A DNA stretch of 64,000 nucleotides from Bifidobacterium callitrichos DSM 23973 (GTDB lineage Bacteria; Actinomycetota; Actinomycetes; Actinomycetales; Bifidobacteriaceae). The position numbers and the translations under genes are program-made. Position 1 is the first letter of the stretch. Each line of letters opens with the position of its first letter. This document shows, piece by piece, positions 38,153 to 48,645 of this stretch. Under the pieces are notes generated by a model. The model saw only the letters and a list, made by a program, of their open reading frames with translations. It was not told the origin of the DNA and did no database searches. The stretch spans positions 1-64,000 of the forward strand of contig NZ_JGYS01000019.1 in the NCBI RefSeq assembly GCF_000741175.1. The letters are read 5' to 3'.

Positions 38153-39598
38153 ATGGAGTATTCCCAATCGACCCTGATCGCCATAACCGCCGTGCTGGTC
38201 GTCGTCGCGGCCCTGCTGGTCTGGCTGTCGCTGCTGCTGGCGGCCGCCGAGGGGGCGGCGGGACGGGTCACCAGGGCGAGCCTGAACAACCTCATCCTCG
38301 AAGTGCAGACCGACACCGAACTCTCGCAGTTCTCGAGGATGAAGAAGATCACGCGCATCCACCGAGTGCAACGGCTCATCGCCGACCGGTATGCGGCGGC
38401 GGGGGCGTGTGCGTTCTTCCGCGTCACCTGCAACGTCCTCGTCGGCGCGCTCGTCGCCATCGTCGCCGCGATCTGGGGGGCGATGGTCTGGCTGCAGATC
38501 ATCATCGGACTGGTCGTCGCGATCGTCGTCGGCGTGGTGAGCGTGCTGGTGCGTCCGCGCGAGACCGGCGCGGTCAAGCCTGCCGACATCATGATCAAGC
38601 ATTCCTGGCTGGTGACCGTCGCGAACACGATCACCCCGTTCACCAGCATCGGCGCCGCGCCGGACGGCCGGCGCCGCTCCCAGAACCTCTCCGATGACGA
38701 GGAGCTCGAGAAGATCCAGCAGGAGCAGGGGCGCGCCACCATCGACCGTCTCGTCGAATCGAACGACTTCGACCCGGAGGTTTCGGAGATGCTGCGCAAC
38801 GTGCTCACCCTCTCCGATACGCTGACCCGCGAGATCATGGTGCCGAGAACCGACATGATCTGCATCGAGAAGGACTCGACGCTGGAGGACATGCTCAAGT
38901 TGTGCTCACGCTCCGGATTCTCGCGCGTGCCCGTCATCGGCGAGGACGTCGACGACCTGATCGGCGTCGCGTACCTCAAGGACGCGGTCAGGGCCACCGC
39001 CTTCAATCCGGCGGCGATGGACCGCGAGGTGTCCTCCATCGTGCGCGATCCGATGCTGGTACCCGAATCCAAGGCGGTCGACGACCTGTTCCACCAGATG
39101 CAGCGATCCCGCCAGCATGTGGCGATCGTCGTCGACGAATACGGCGGTATCGCGGGCCTGGTGACCATCGAGGACACCATCGAGCAGATCGTCGGCGAAC
39201 TCGAGGACGAGCACGACCGCACCCAGCGCGAGGAGCCCGAGAAGATCGGCGAGAACAAGTGGCGCATGCCCGCGCGCACGCCTATCGCCGATCTCGAGGA
39301 GCTCTTCGAGATCGACATCGACGAGGACGACGTCGACACCGTCTACGGCCTGCTCACCAAGCTCATCGGCCGCGTGCCGATCGTCGGGGCCTCGGCCGTG
39401 ACACGCGGCCTCAGACTCACCGCGGTCGACTCGGCTGGACGCCGCAAGAAGGTGTCCACCATCGTCGTCGAACCCGCCCACGTCGAGGGGCGCGAGGAAG
39501 ATGACAAGTCCGAATCCGGCGATCAGAACGCCGATGATGACGAGACGAGCAAGACACACAATACGCATGACGGCCATAGCGAAGGCCATGAGGAGTGA
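38153..39598 (+). CDS. CNNM/CorC family protein (hemolysin C-like)
   Basis: A 481-residue membrane protein with the CNNM layout. The membrane helix at ~7-32 and two or three more at ~80-135 form the DUF21-type domain. Two CBS domains follow ([60 protein letters not shown]), then a CorC_HlyC domain. Relatives move or sense Mg2+ and Co2+. The C-terminal ~30 residues are acidic with four histidines ([14 protein letters not shown]). AGGAAAG precedes the ATG. Era follows one base after its stop. Confidence 0.87.
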   Translation: MEYSQSTLIAITAVLVVVAALLVWLSLLLAAAEGAAGRVTRASLNNLILEVQTDTELSQFSRMKKITRIHRVQRLIADRYAAAGACAFFRVTCNVLVGALVAIVAAIWGAMVWLQIIIGLVVAIVVGVVSVLVRPRETGAVKPADIMIKHSWLVTVANTITPFTSIGAAPDGRRRSQNLSDDEELEKIQQEQGRATIDRLVESNDFDPEVSEMLRNVLTLSDTLTREIMVPRTDMICIEKDSTLEDMLKLCSRSGFSRVPVIGEDVDDLIGVAYLKDAVRATAFNPAAMDREVSSIVRDPMLVPESKAVDDLFHQMQRSRQHVAIVVDEYGGIAGLVTIEDTIEQIVGELEDEHDRTQREEPEKIGENKWRMPARTPIADLEELFEIDIDEDDVDTVYGLLTKLIGRVPIVGASAVTRGLRLTAVDSAGRRKKVSTIVVEPAHVEGREEDDKSESGDQNADDDETSKTHNTHDGHSEGHEE

Positions 39599-39599
39599 T

Positions 39600-40571
39600 A
39601 TGAGCGAAACAGCAACCACCGCAACCGAACAGCCGTACCGTTCCGGCTTCGTGGCGGTCGTCGGACGACCGAACGTGGGCAAGTCCACGCTGATCAACGC
39701 GCTGATCGGCACGCAGATCGCCATCGCGTCATCACGTCCGGAGACCACACGCAAGGCCATTCGCGGCATCCTCACCACCGATCATGCACAGCTGGTGCTC
39801 GTCGACACCCCCGGCATCCACCGTCCGCGCACCCTGCTCGGCCAGCGACTCAACGACATCGTCGACGAAAGCCTGTCCGACGTGGACGAGGTGGCGTTCC
39901 TGCTGCCCGCCGATCAGGAGATCGGCCCCGGAGATAAGCGCATTTTGTCCCGCCTGCGCTCCGACTTCGCCGTCAGGAAGGACGACGGCACGTTCGCGTG
40001 GAAGATCCCGCTGATCGCCATCGTCACCAAGATCGACGAACTGTCCCGCGAGCAGCTGGTCGCCAAACTCATCGAGATCAACGAGTTCGCCGATTTCGCG
40101 GACATCGTGCCCGTGAGCGCCCTGGAGCACGACAATCTCGACGAGGTGCGCAACGTGCTCATCGAGCACACGCCCGAAGGCCCGCAGATGTATCCGGCGG
40201 ATCAGGTCAGCGAGGAACGTCCGGAGGAGACCATCGCCGAACTCATCCGAGGCGCGTTCCTCGAGCAGCTGGACGACGAGCTGCCGCACTCCCTGGCCGT
40301 CGTGGTCGATTCGATCGAATACCCGCAGGACAACGAGACCGGCGAGACCTATGACGGCAAGGCCGAGGTGCATGTCTCGATCTACGTGGAACGCGACTCC
40401 CAGAAGCCGATCATCATCGGCCGCGGCGCCGAGCATCTGACCGCCGTCAAGAAGAAGCTGCGCACCCCGGTCAACCGTATCGTCGGATGCAAGGCCAGAC
40501 TGGACCTGCACGTCAAGGTCGCCAAGGGATGGCAGTCCGACCCCAAGAAGCTCGAGCGCCTCGGCTTCTGA
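39600..40571 (+). CDS. era: GTPase Era
   Basis: A 323-residue GTPase that helps mature 16S rRNA and assemble the 30S subunit. G1 is GRPNVGKST, G2 region TTRKAIRGI, G3 DTPGIH and G4 TKID. The C-terminal KH domain has RDSQKPIIIGRGAEHLTAVK and the closing LHVKVAKGWQSDPKKLERLG. GAGGAG lies in the end of the CNNM gene, one base from the start. Together with YbeY and RsmE it makes this a 16S-maturation cluster. Confidence 0.95.
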   Translation: MSETATTATEQPYRSGFVAVVGRPNVGKSTLINALIGTQIAIASSRPETTRKAIRGILTTDHAQLVLVDTPGIHRPRTLLGQRLNDIVDESLSDVDEVAFLLPADQEIGPGDKRILSRLRSDFAVRKDDGTFAWKIPLIAIVTKIDELSREQLVAKLIEINEFADFADIVPVSALEHDNLDEVRNVLIEHTPEGPQMYPADQVSEERPEETIAELIRGAFLEQLDDELPHSLAVVVDSIEYPQDNETGETYDGKAEVHVSIYVERDSQKPIIIGRGAEHLTAVKKKLRTPVNRIVGCKARLDLHVKVAKGWQSDPKKLERLGF

Positions 40572-40622
40572 TCCGGTTCACACCTTCCCGACCGTTCGAC
40601 GACCGTTCGATCGTCCTCCACG

Positions 40623-42323
40623 TCACAGACCGGCATCGGCCATGGTGATGTAGCCGGGGTCGATGAGCACCGTCTTGAGATTGTAGGCGCTCACGGACAG
40701 GGCGTCCTCGCTGATCGTACTCACCTTGGTCTTCGAGGACGATCCGGGCACGATCTCCTTGGTGACGTACTTGAGATCCGCAAGGGATTCCCCGCGATTG
40801 AGACGGACGGTCGTCTCGGCAATATCGGCGGCGATGGCGTTGCGGTTCTCCAGCCCGGTCATCCACTGCTTGCCGTTGACGACCTGCGGAATGGTGTCCA
40901 CGTAGCCGCCGAAGCCGGTGACGATGGGCCAGCTGGAGTCCGACTCATCGTCAGCATCCGGATCCTTCGCGGAAGCCGAACCGTCCATGTCGTCGTCGCT
41001 TCCGCCTGACCCTCCGTCGGCATCCGGAGCCTTCGCCGGGTCGGGCACCTTGCCGCGCTGTAGATCCTTCTTTCCGGTGATGTTGCCCACGATGCCGGAA
41101 ATCGTGATGGACGGGTTGATGTCCGCCGCGGAACCCGTATAGCCGAGCGAAGCAAGTTCATCGGTCACGACCGAGGCCACATAGTCGTTCATCGCGATGA
41201 TCCCGTCCACCTTCGTATACGTCGTTCCCGCATCGGTCTTCTCGATGGGAAGGCGCTCGTCCAGTGCGGCGGCGATGTGCTTCTTGTCGTCCGAGGAGAC
41301 GGCGACGGCGCGCCAGTCGGAATCCTTGGTGGCCTTATCGAGCAGACCGGACGGGCTGTACGCCTTACCCTGATTGAAATAGGGCTGGAGTATCCTCCAC
41401 ATGCCTGAGAACGCGGCGCGCGCGAACGCGTCGTCGAACTGCGTCGTATTGTCCGCGTCGGCCTCATCGCTCTTCGCGTCGGACGTCGCATCGGACTTCG
41501 AACCGGATCCCGCCCCGCTCGACTGCCCGTCCTGCGAGGCGGAGTAGGGAATCAGCACCTCGATCGCCTTGGGGTTGTCCTTGCTGGCCTTGTCCAGATC
41601 GAGTTTGGCGATGAGCTTGGTCGCCTGGAGTGCGCCGATCTGTTCGGCCGTGGAGAATCGGACGAATGCGTCGGGGGAGAATCCGTCGACGCCGTTGGAC
41701 AGCAGTACCACATGCATGCCGGCGTCCTTCGCCAGTTTGAGCGCGGAATCGAGACGATTGTAGGCGTCTTGCTCGTTCTCGTCGGTGTTCTGCGCGGACG
41801 AACCGGAAGAACCGTTATCCGTCGAATCCGAGGCGTCGACGGGCTGCGTGACGTAATCGCCGTACTGACGGGTGGAGGGGTCGGCGTCGACCACCGGCGC
41901 GACGATGATCGTCGTATGCGAGGGGTCGGAGCTGTCGTTGCCGCCGTCCGAGGAGTCATGGCTGGCGGTCATGTGATCGACGACCCAGTCCTGCACGTCA
42001 TGGCTCTGCTGGTCGAGACTGTCGGAGGTCGTCTTCTCGATCGCATCCTTGCGGACTCCCTGGCCGATCAGTTCCTTGGTGATCTGCGGCGTGAGCTTCG
42101 CCCATTTGTTGAGCGGCGTGCGCTGGGAGATGGTGATGCCGTCCGATGGAGTGAAGATGGCCACCGTCCCCGCGGTGGTCCTGGATGTGGTGACGGTCGT
42201 GACGCCGTTCGCATTCACGTCCTTCCCGGAGTCGGTCGAGCATGCTTCGGAGGCGAACAGCAAAGAGATCCCCGCCGCCATGGCGATCAGTCGTACTGCG
42301 ATGTGGCTGCGGCTTGTGGCCAT
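40623..42323 (-). CDS. Divergent sugar-binding-like exported lipoprotein
   Basis: A 566-residue exported protein. A signal peptide (IAVRLIAMAAGISLLFASEA) is followed by Cys28, a likely though non-classical lipidation site. The body looks like a periplasmic-binding-protein fold: VVLLSNGVDGFSPDAFVRFS, IIAMNDYVASVVTDELASLG and VIDPGYITMAD-like end, as in sugar-binding/LacI-type proteins. Four Ser/Asp-rich insertions (around 120, 170, 275 and 430) are unusual. No ABC permease genes are adjacent, so transport is unproven. It is convergent with era. Confidence 0.6.
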   Translation of the reverse strand: MATSRSHIAVRLIAMAAGISLLFASEACSTDSGKDVNANGVTTVTTSRTTAGTVAIFTPSDGITISQRTPLNKWAKLTPQITKELIGQGVRKDAIEKTTSDSLDQQSHDVQDWVVDHMTASHDSSDGGNDSSDPSHTTIIVAPVVDADPSTRQYGDYVTQPVDASDSTDNGSSGSSAQNTDENEQDAYNRLDSALKLAKDAGMHVVLLSNGVDGFSPDAFVRFSTAEQIGALQATKLIAKLDLDKASKDNPKAIEVLIPYSASQDGQSSGAGSGSKSDATSDAKSDEADADNTTQFDDAFARAAFSGMWRILQPYFNQGKAYSPSGLLDKATKDSDWRAVAVSSDDKKHIAAALDERLPIEKTDAGTTYTKVDGIIAMNDYVASVVTDELASLGYTGSAADINPSITISGIVGNITGKKDLQRGKVPDPAKAPDADGGSGGSDDDMDGSASAKDPDADDESDSSWPIVTGFGGYVDTIPQVVNGKQWMTGLENRNAIAADIAETTVRLNRGESLADLKYVTKEIVPGSSSKTKVSTISEDALSVSAYNLKTVLIDPGYITMADAGL

Positions 42324-42454
42324 GGGGCGGGGATCCTTTCAATCGACGGACGATGCTTGGCGATCTTTTCGATCTTCGCCTCGATTGTAGTAGCCCCTCC
42401 CTAGGAAACGGGAATACGGGCTGGACTCCGGGTCACCGGATCGTCCCCGTGGGA

Positions 42455-43675
42455 TCATTCGGCAAGCGCCTTGGCGAGGTTCTCGTCGAGCGCGTTCATG
42501 AATCCCTCGGTGTCGAGCCACGGCTGGTCGGGACCGATGAGCATGGCGAGATCCTTGGTCATCTGGCCGCCCTCGACGGTGTCGATGATCGTCTTCTCCA
42601 GCGTCTCGGCGAAGTGACGGACCTCCGGGGTGTTGTCGAGGTCCGCGCGGTGCTTGAGGCCGCCGGTCCAAGCGAAGATCGAGGCGATCGGGTTCGTGGA
42701 GGTCTTCTCGCCCTTGAGCCAGCGGCGGTAGTGGCGGGTCACGGTGCCGTGCGCCGCCTCGGCCTCGACGGTCTGGCCGTCGGGGGTCATGAGCACCGAG
42801 GTCATGAGGCCCAGCGAACCGAAGCCCTGCGCCACGGAATCGGACTGGACGTCGCCGTCGTAGTTCTTGCAGGCCCAGATGTATCCGCCGTGCCACTTGA
42901 GGGAGCTGGCGACCATGTCGTCGATGAGGCGATGCTCGTAGGTCAGCCCCTCGGCCTCGAACCTGTCCTTGTACTCGGTCTCGAACACCTCGGCGAAGAT
43001 GTCCTTGAACTGTCCGTCGTACGCCTTGAGGATCGTGTTCTTCGTGGACAGATACACCGGATAGTGGCGCATGAGACCGTAGTTGAAGCAGGCGCGGGCG
43101 AAGCCCCTGATCGAATCGTTGACGTTGTACTGCACCTGGGCCACGCCGCCGTCCGCGCCGTAGTCGTAGACCACGTGCTCGATCGGCTCGGAGCCGTCCT
43201 CGGGGGTGAACGTGACGGTCAGACGTCCGGCTCCCGGCACCTTGAAGTCGGTGGCCTTGTACTGGTCGCCGAAGGCGTGGCGGGCCACGACGATCGGCTT
43301 GGTCCATCCGGGGACGAGACGCGGCACGTTGCTCATCACGATCGGCTCGCGGAAGATGGTGCCGCCCAGAATGTTGCGGATCGTGCCGTTGGGGGACTTC
43401 CACATCTTCTTCAGACCGAATTCCTTGACGCGCGCCTCGTCGGGGGTGATGGTGGCGCACTTGACGCCCACGTGCTCGCGCTTGATGGCGTTGGCCGCGT
43501 CGATGGTGACCTGGTCATCGGTGGCGTCGCGGTTCTCGATGCCCAGATCGTAGTAATCGAGATCCACATCGAGGTAGGGCAGGATCAGACGGTCCTTGAT
43601 GTCCTTCCAGATGACGCGGGTCATTTCGTCGCCGTCGAGCTCGACGACTGTGCCTTCGACCTTGATTTTGGCCAT
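42455..43675 (-). CDS. icd: Isocitrate dehydrogenase (NADP+)
   Basis: A 406-residue homodimeric-type enzyme. It begins [20 protein letters not shown]; the substrate loop is [20 protein letters not shown]. The metal/substrate region is [20 protein letters not shown], and [17 protein letters not shown] contacts NADP. It makes 2-oxoglutarate for glutamate synthesis, important because bifidobacteria have an incomplete TCA cycle. AGGAGGAAGC precedes the ATG at 43675. It is divergent from guaB3. Confidence 0.95.
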   Translation of the reverse strand: MAKIKVEGTVVELDGDEMTRVIWKDIKDRLILPYLDVDLDYYDLGIENRDATDDQVTIDAANAIKREHVGVKCATITPDEARVKEFGLKKMWKSPNGTIRNILGGTIFREPIVMSNVPRLVPGWTKPIVVARHAFGDQYKATDFKVPGAGRLTVTFTPEDGSEPIEHVVYDYGADGGVAQVQYNVNDSIRGFARACFNYGLMRHYPVYLSTKNTILKAYDGQFKDIFAEVFETEYKDRFEAEGLTYEHRLIDDMVASSLKWHGGYIWACKNYDGDVQSDSVAQGFGSLGLMTSVLMTPDGQTVEAEAAHGTVTRHYRRWLKGEKTSTNPIASIFAWTGGLKHRADLDNTPEVRHFAETLEKTIIDTVEGGQMTKDLAMLIGPDQPWLDTEGFMNALDENLAKALAE

Positions 43676-43823
43676 GCTTCCTCCTGACGGTTGAAAAGAA
43701 CGTGACCATTCATATCTCATCCATGTAACGGCGAAAGCGGGTGTTCGAATATGTGAGATGCGCCGGGATCCGCCCGCTTGCGACGTGATGCGCCGTCATA
43801 CCCGCGCATTATTCTCGGGAGAT

Positions 43824-44951
43824 ATGTCTCAGGAAATTGAAATCGGTTTGGGCAAGAAGGGCCGTCTGGCCTACTCTCTGGACGATGTATCCATCGTTCC
43901 CTCCCGCAGGACCCGTGATCCCCAGGACGTCTCCACCGCATGGCAGGTGGACGCCTATGAGTTCGACGTGCCGGTCGTCGGCGCGCCGATGGACTCGGTG
44001 ACGAGCCCCGCCACGGCGATCGCGATGGGCAGGCTCGGTGCGCTCGGCGTGCTCGATCTCGAGGGTCTGTGGACCCGCTACGACGATCCGACGCCGCTGC
44101 TGGAGGAGATCTCCGAGCTGCCGGCCGAGACCGCGACCAGGCGCATCCAGGAGATCTACGCCGAGCCGATCAAGGCGGAGCTGATCACCCAGCGCCTGCA
44201 CGAGATCCGCGATGCGGGCGTCACCGTGGCCGGAGCGCTCTCCCCGCAGCGCACGCAGCAGTTCTACTCGACGGTGGTCGATGCGGGCGTCGACCTGTTC
44301 GTCATCCGTGGCACCGTGGTCTCCGCCGAGCATGTCTCGCAGGACCATGAGCCGCTCAACCTCAAGCAGTTCATCTACGACCTCGACGTGCCGGTCATCG
44401 TCGGCGGAGCGGCCAACTACACGGCGGCGCTGCACCTGATGCGCACCGGAGCCGCCGGCGTACTCGTCGGATTCGGCGGAGGCGCCGTCTCCGCCACCCG
44501 CAACACCATCGGCGTCGAGGCTCCGATGGCCACCGCCATCGCCGACGTGGCCGAGGCGCGCCGCGACTACATGGACGAGTCCGGCGGCCGATACGTGCAG
44601 CTCATCGCCGACGGCGGTATGGGCGATTCCGGCAGCTTCGTCAAGGCTCTTGCCCTGGGCGCGGACGCCGTCATGCTGGGAGCCCCGCTGGCGCGCGCCA
44701 CCGAGGCTCCGGGCAGGGGCAAGCACTGGGGTGCCGAGGCGCGCCACCAGACGTTGCCGCGCGGCTACCGTACGGATGTCGGAACCGTGGCCCCGCTCGA
44801 GCAGATCCTGTTCGGGCCGAGCCACACCGCCGACGGCACCACCAACTTCATCGGTGCGCTGCGGCGTGCGATGGCGTCCACCGGCTACGTCGACATCAAG
44901 AGCTTCCAGCGCTGCGGCGTGGTCGTGGCGCCGTACAGCGGCCGTCGCTGA
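43824..44951 (+). CDS. guaB3: GuaB3 family IMP dehydrogenase-like protein lacking the catalytic Cys
   Basis: A 375-residue TIM-barrel protein of the actinobacterial GuaB3 group. It has MSQEIEIGLGKKGRLAYSLD at the start, APMDSVTSPATAIAMGRLG, RDYMDESGGRYVQLIADGGM and RGYRTDVGTVAPLEQ. There are no CBS domains. In the loop where true IMP dehydrogenase has its nucleophile (GxGSxCTTR), this protein reads GGGAVSATRN, with Ser223 at the Cys position. An ordinary IMPDH reaction is therefore doubtful. GGGAG precedes the ATG, and TATTCT lies eight bases before it. Confidence 0.88.
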   Translation: MSQEIEIGLGKKGRLAYSLDDVSIVPSRRTRDPQDVSTAWQVDAYEFDVPVVGAPMDSVTSPATAIAMGRLGALGVLDLEGLWTRYDDPTPLLEEISELPAETATRRIQEIYAEPIKAELITQRLHEIRDAGVTVAGALSPQRTQQFYSTVVDAGVDLFVIRGTVVSAEHVSQDHEPLNLKQFIYDLDVPVIVGGAANYTAALHLMRTGAAGVLVGFGGGAVSATRNTIGVEAPMATAIADVAEARRDYMDESGGRYVQLIADGGMGDSGSFVKALALGADAVMLGAPLARATEAPGRGKHWGAEARHQTLPRGYRTDVGTVAPLEQILFGPSHTADGTTNFIGALRRAMASTGYVDIKSFQRCGVVVAPYSGRR

Positions 44952-45006
44952 GTCGTCTGGAGCATAAGCCGGTCATCCACCGGATCATCCACAGTCATCA
45001 CCATGG

Positions 45007-45031
45007 GTCCCCGCGTCGTTGACGCGGGGAC
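45007..45031 (+). terminator. Terminator of guaB3
   Basis: GTCCCCGCGTC-GTT-GACGCGGGGAC followed by TTTGT. Confidence 0.85.
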
Positions 45032-45089
45032 TTTGTCGTGATGAGCTGGATCGCGAAACGGAATCGTGAAAACGGATGAAGGAGTCCCC

Positions 45090-45719
45090 ATGACCGGCAC
45101 GAACGACATCGACGACGATATGAACAGCACGGACAGTGCGGACGGCGCGGACGGCGATGGAGTCACGCGCCGGTCGACGAACGACGCACGCGACGCATGG
45201 CGATCCGAGACCAGCGGGAACGCCTACGAACCGTCCGACGGCGACGGGGCGCCATCCCGCACCGAGCAGAATCTGCCCGTATACGAGGGGTCCATCTACG
45301 TCGAGCTCGGGGCGGATGCGGTGCCATATCGCATCGTGGCCACCGAGGACGGCGTGATGGGGGAGCGAGAATGCCATGCCCTGGCGGTTTCGGCCTGCAG
45401 GATCGCATGTCTGACGGCCGATGTGATCCGCGGCAAGCTCGCCCCGTCCGCATTGAAGCGCGCCGTGACCGCGCCGTGCCTCAAACGGATCGAGACACTC
45501 GCCTTCCTGGTGGACAGCCAGCTGAGGAAAAACGTCGAACTGCGTGCACGGATGCGCTGCCTTCCCGTGGTGCCACATGACGTCTCCGGCACCCTCGTCA
45601 ACGAGACGAGCGTCGAGATGGTCATCAAGATCTCCGTGGGCGGCACTGTCTACTGGTCGACCGTCACGCTCAGACGCATCGGATGCAGATGGATGTGCGC
45701 CGTCGTGGATATGGGCTAG
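45090..45719 (+). CDS. Rv3235-like family protein
   Basis: A 209-residue protein. Residues 1-60 are acidic and disordered (NDIDDDMNSTDSADGADGD). The C-terminal ~130 residues match the actinobacterial Rv3235-type fold: VSACRIACLTADVIRGKLAP, SALKRAVTAPCLKRIETLAF, then a strand-rich end VYWSTVTLRRIGCRWMCAVV. The function is unknown; members elsewhere lie near secA. AAGGAG stands five bases before the ATG at 45090. Confidence 0.65.
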   Translation: MTGTNDIDDDMNSTDSADGADGDGVTRRSTNDARDAWRSETSGNAYEPSDGDGAPSRTEQNLPVYEGSIYVELGADAVPYRIVATEDGVMGERECHALAVSACRIACLTADVIRGKLAPSALKRAVTAPCLKRIETLAFLVDSQLRKNVELRARMRCLPVVPHDVSGTLVNETSVEMVIKISVGGTVYWSTVTLRRIGCRWMCAVVDMG

Positions 45720-45759
45720 GAAGGCATCCGATCAGGCGGTGAAATACAGGCATAGCGGG

Positions 45760-45765
45760 TATAGT
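45760..45765 (+). promoter_or_regulatory. -10 element of a leaderless acyl-CoA ligase gene
   Basis: TATAGT ends eight bases before the ATG at 45774; no ribosome site is present. Confidence 0.5.
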
Positions 45766-45773
45766 TGAGCCTT

Positions 45774-47870
45774 ATGTTGCGTGAATACATCTCCGACCCC
45801 GAATATGTGACCGGCGACGGCGACACGATCTTCTCGCTGCTCGCCGACAGAGCGGCATCCGAACCCGACGGCGACATCGCCGAGTACCAGGACGACGAGC
45901 GCGTCTGGCACACCGTCTCCGCCGCATCGATGCTCGCACGCGTGCGCGAAGTGGCCAAGGGCCTGATCGGTATCGGCGTCCGCCCGGGAACGATGGTGGC
46001 GATCTACTCGGCCACCTGCTACGAGTGGGGAGTCGTCGATTTCGCCTGCGCCGCGATCGGCGCGGTCAGCGTCCCCATCTACGAGACCGACTCGGAGCGG
46101 CAGGCCGCCTCCATCATCATGGATACGGCGCCGCTGATCGCGTTCGCCGGCGACCACCAGCATGCGCAGACCCTCGAGCAGGTGCGCGATCAGGTGAAGG
46201 ACCTCAAGTACATCTTCAACTTCAGGGCCGACGGACTCGACGCCGTAGCCGACTTCGGCGCGCACGTGCCCGACGGCGAGCTCGACGAGGCCATCGCCCG
46301 CGTGAAGGCCGACGACATGTCGACCATCGTCTACACCTCCGGATCGACCGGCAAACCCAAGGGCGCGATGCTGTCCAACCGCAACTTCGTGCATATCGTC
46401 AAGAACGGCTACATCATCCTGGACGAGATGCTCTACGAGCCGAACCGTCTGCTGCTGTTCCTGCCGCTGGCCCATTGCTTCGCCCGCTACATCCAGTACG
46501 TGGCCGTCGGCGGGCACGGCGTGGTCGGCTACATTCCGGGCGCCAAGCATCTGCTCGCCGATCTGCGCTCGTTCAAGCCCACGTATCTGCTCGGCGTGCC
46601 GCGCGTGTTCGAGAAGGTGTACAACGCCGCCTCCCAGAAGGCAGGCAACGGCATCGCCGGACGCGTGTTCGCCGCCGCCTACCGCCATTTCGTGCAGTGG
46701 TCCAGGGACGAGCAGGAGGGACGCGGACACTCGCTGATCGCCCGCATGCAGCACTCGTTCTTCATGTCCACGGTCGGCAAGTCGGTGCGTTCGGCGCTGG
46801 GGCCGAACCTCGCCTGGCTCGCCTGCGGCGGCGCGCCCCTCAACGCCGATCTGGCGCACTTCTTCAACGGCATGGACGGCATCACCTTCATCCAGGGCTA
46901 CGGCATGACCGAAACCGCGGCCCCGATGATGGTCAACTGGCAGGATGCGAACCGGGTCGGATCGGTGGGCAAGCCCGGCCCCGGCATGGGCGTGAGGCAG
47001 AACGAGGACGGCGAGCTGCTGCTCACCGGCCCGAACGTGTTCCTCGGCTACTACAAGCAGCCCGATCTGACCGCCCAGGTCAAGACCGCCGACGGCTGGA
47101 TCCGCACCGGAGATCTCGGCCACATCGACGACGACGGCTTCGTGTACATCACCGGCCGCAAGAAGGACATCATCATCACGGCCGGCGGCAAGAACGTCAG
47201 CCCCGCGCCGATGGAGGAGGTCATCGCCACCTGTCCGATCGTCGACCACGCGGTCGTCGTGGGCGACGGCAAGCCGTTCATCTCCGCTCTGATCGAGCTC
47301 GACGAGGAGATGACCCGCTCCTGGCTCGCCTCGCAGGGACTCGACCGCGAGGCCCCGATGGCTGAGATCGCGGCGAACGACGCGGTGCGCGCCTACATCC
47401 AGCAGTACGTCGACAAGGCCAACGCGAACGTCTCCCGCGCCGAATCCGTGCGCAAGTTCGTCGTGCTCGACGAGGCGTTCACCCAGGAGGACGGCACGCT
47501 GACCCCGAGCCTCAAGGTCGTGCGCCCGAAGGTGCTCAAGCGCTACGAGAGCATCATCGACGGCGAGATCTACGCGCCGCGCGGCGTCTCCAAGCCGCTG
47601 CCCGCCACCGTGCGCATCCTTGACAGGACCACCGAATCGGTCAAGCGCACCGCCGAGACCGTCAAGCAGGCCTCCGAGAACGTCAACCCGAAGGCCCTGC
47701 GCTCCGCCTACGAGCAGGCCAAGGAGAACGTGTCGGATTCCATTGCTAGCGTATCCGAGAGAATCAAGCGCGAGGAGCCGGGAGCCGGGGCCGATCAGAC
47801 CGACGGCACCGAGCGGACCGACCGTGCAGACGACCGTGCAGACGGTCATGACGAGGACAAGGAGAACTGA
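45774..47870 (+). CDS. Long-chain fatty acid--CoA ligase with helical C-terminal tail
   Basis: A 698-residue AMP-forming ligase of the FadD type. The P-loop-like motif is [19 protein letters not shown] (~184-202), then [37 protein letters not shown] and [17 protein letters not shown]. It activates fatty acids for phospholipid synthesis or uptake. Residues ~610-698 lie beyond the normal end. They form amphipathic helices with [18 protein letters not shown] and then a charged tail. Peptide deformylase follows after five bases. Confidence 0.9.
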   Translation: MLREYISDPEYVTGDGDTIFSLLADRAASEPDGDIAEYQDDERVWHTVSAASMLARVREVAKGLIGIGVRPGTMVAIYSATCYEWGVVDFACAAIGAVSVPIYETDSERQAASIIMDTAPLIAFAGDHQHAQTLEQVRDQVKDLKYIFNFRADGLDAVADFGAHVPDGELDEAIARVKADDMSTIVYTSGSTGKPKGAMLSNRNFVHIVKNGYIILDEMLYEPNRLLLFLPLAHCFARYIQYVAVGGHGVVGYIPGAKHLLADLRSFKPTYLLGVPRVFEKVYNAASQKAGNGIAGRVFAAAYRHFVQWSRDEQEGRGHSLIARMQHSFFMSTVGKSVRSALGPNLAWLACGGAPLNADLAHFFNGMDGITFIQGYGMTETAAPMMVNWQDANRVGSVGKPGPGMGVRQNEDGELLLTGPNVFLGYYKQPDLTAQVKTADGWIRTGDLGHIDDDGFVYITGRKKDIIITAGGKNVSPAPMEEVIATCPIVDHAVVVGDGKPFISALIELDEEMTRSWLASQGLDREAPMAEIAANDAVRAYIQQYVDKANANVSRAESVRKFVVLDEAFTQEDGTLTPSLKVVRPKVLKRYESIIDGEIYAPRGVSKPLPATVRILDRTTESVKRTAETVKQASENVNPKALRSAYEQAKENVSDSIASVSERIKREEPGAGADQTDGTERTDRADDRADGHDEDKEN

Positions 47871-47875
47871 AAGCA

Positions 47876-48364
47876 TTGGCCATCCGAGAGATTCGCATCG
47901 TACCAGATCCCGTGCTGCGCACGCCCTGCGATGAGATCCGCGAGATCACCCCGGCCGTGCGCCGGCTGGTGGACGATCTGCTGGAGACGGTGAACGATCC
48001 CGGCCGCGCCGGCCTGTCCGCCAACCAGATCGGCGTGAGTCTGCGAGCCTTCTCCTACAACATCGACGGCAAGGTAGGCTACATCCTCAATCCGGTGCTC
48101 GAGGAGACCCGCGGGGAGCAGTACGGCGACGAGGGGTGTCTGTCCGTGCCCGGCCTGTGGTACAAGACCCGCCGCGCCGACTATGCGCGTGTCAGGGGCA
48201 TCGATCTTGACGGCAAGGAGATCGTGCTCGAGGGCAGCGGGCTGATGGGCCGCATGCTCCAGCACGAGACCGACCACCTCGATGGGCACGTCTATCTCGA
48301 CCGTCTCGAGAAGGCGGAACGACGCGCCGCGCTGAAGTACATGCGCGAGCACGCCGACAAGTGA
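47876..48364 (+). CDS. def: Peptide deformylase
   Basis: A 162-residue metalloenzyme that removes the formyl group from new proteins. The three motifs are GLSANQIGV (GxGxAAxQ type), EGCLSVPG with the metal-binding Cys, and [10 protein letters not shown] with the HExxH-type helix (HETDH). The start is the TTG at 47876, coupled to the ligase gene. Ser in GLSANQ instead of Ala is the variant of actinobacterial deformylases. Confidence 0.93.
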   Translation: MAIREIRIVPDPVLRTPCDEIREITPAVRRLVDDLLETVNDPGRAGLSANQIGVSLRAFSYNIDGKVGYILNPVLEETRGEQYGDEGCLSVPGLWYKTRRADYARVRGIDLDGKEIVLEGSGLMGRMLQHETDHLDGHVYLDRLEKAERRAALKYMREHADK

Positions 48365-48382
48365 GCGGGCGGTAAGTCGACG

Positions 48383-48430
48383 GGAAAAGGCCTGTGTGAT
48401 GCGCGAGTATGCGTCACACAGGCCTTTTCC
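48383..48430. terminator. Terminator after def
   Basis: GGAAAAGGCCTGTGTGATGC (48383-48402) pairs with 48411-48430, with one mismatch; the stem ends in a TTTT run. A/T symmetry suggests it could also act in reverse. Confidence 0.85.
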
Positions 48431-48441
48431 ATGCCACGTGG

Positions 48442-48645
48442 TATCCTAAAAATTTGTGTGCCAACCGGCAAGGAACGCAGTCGCAGGCGTTCCGAACCAC
48501 CCATTATCGTCAACCGGCGCACCAAGAATTCGCGTCATGCTCGCGACGGCCCGTGTCGGTCGGCCCGACCCCGCGTCAATCGGGGGGAACGGCTGCACCC
48601 GGGTGCGCATGGCCAGGCAATAACCGACAAGAAAGGTGTATCACC
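48442..48645 (+). promoter_or_regulatory. Promoter and structured leader of rpsB
   Basis: TATCCT (48442-48447) is a plausible -10. About 190 nt of non-coding leader follow, with a perfect GGAACGC/GCGTTCC hairpin (48472-48493). rpsB leaders are known sites of S2 autoregulation in several bacteria. Confidence 0.5.

Noticed and set aside
45732..47876. A 714-codon open frame antisense to the acyl-CoA ligase gene
   Set aside because: Composition is the complement of the ligase codons; no start signal and no domains.
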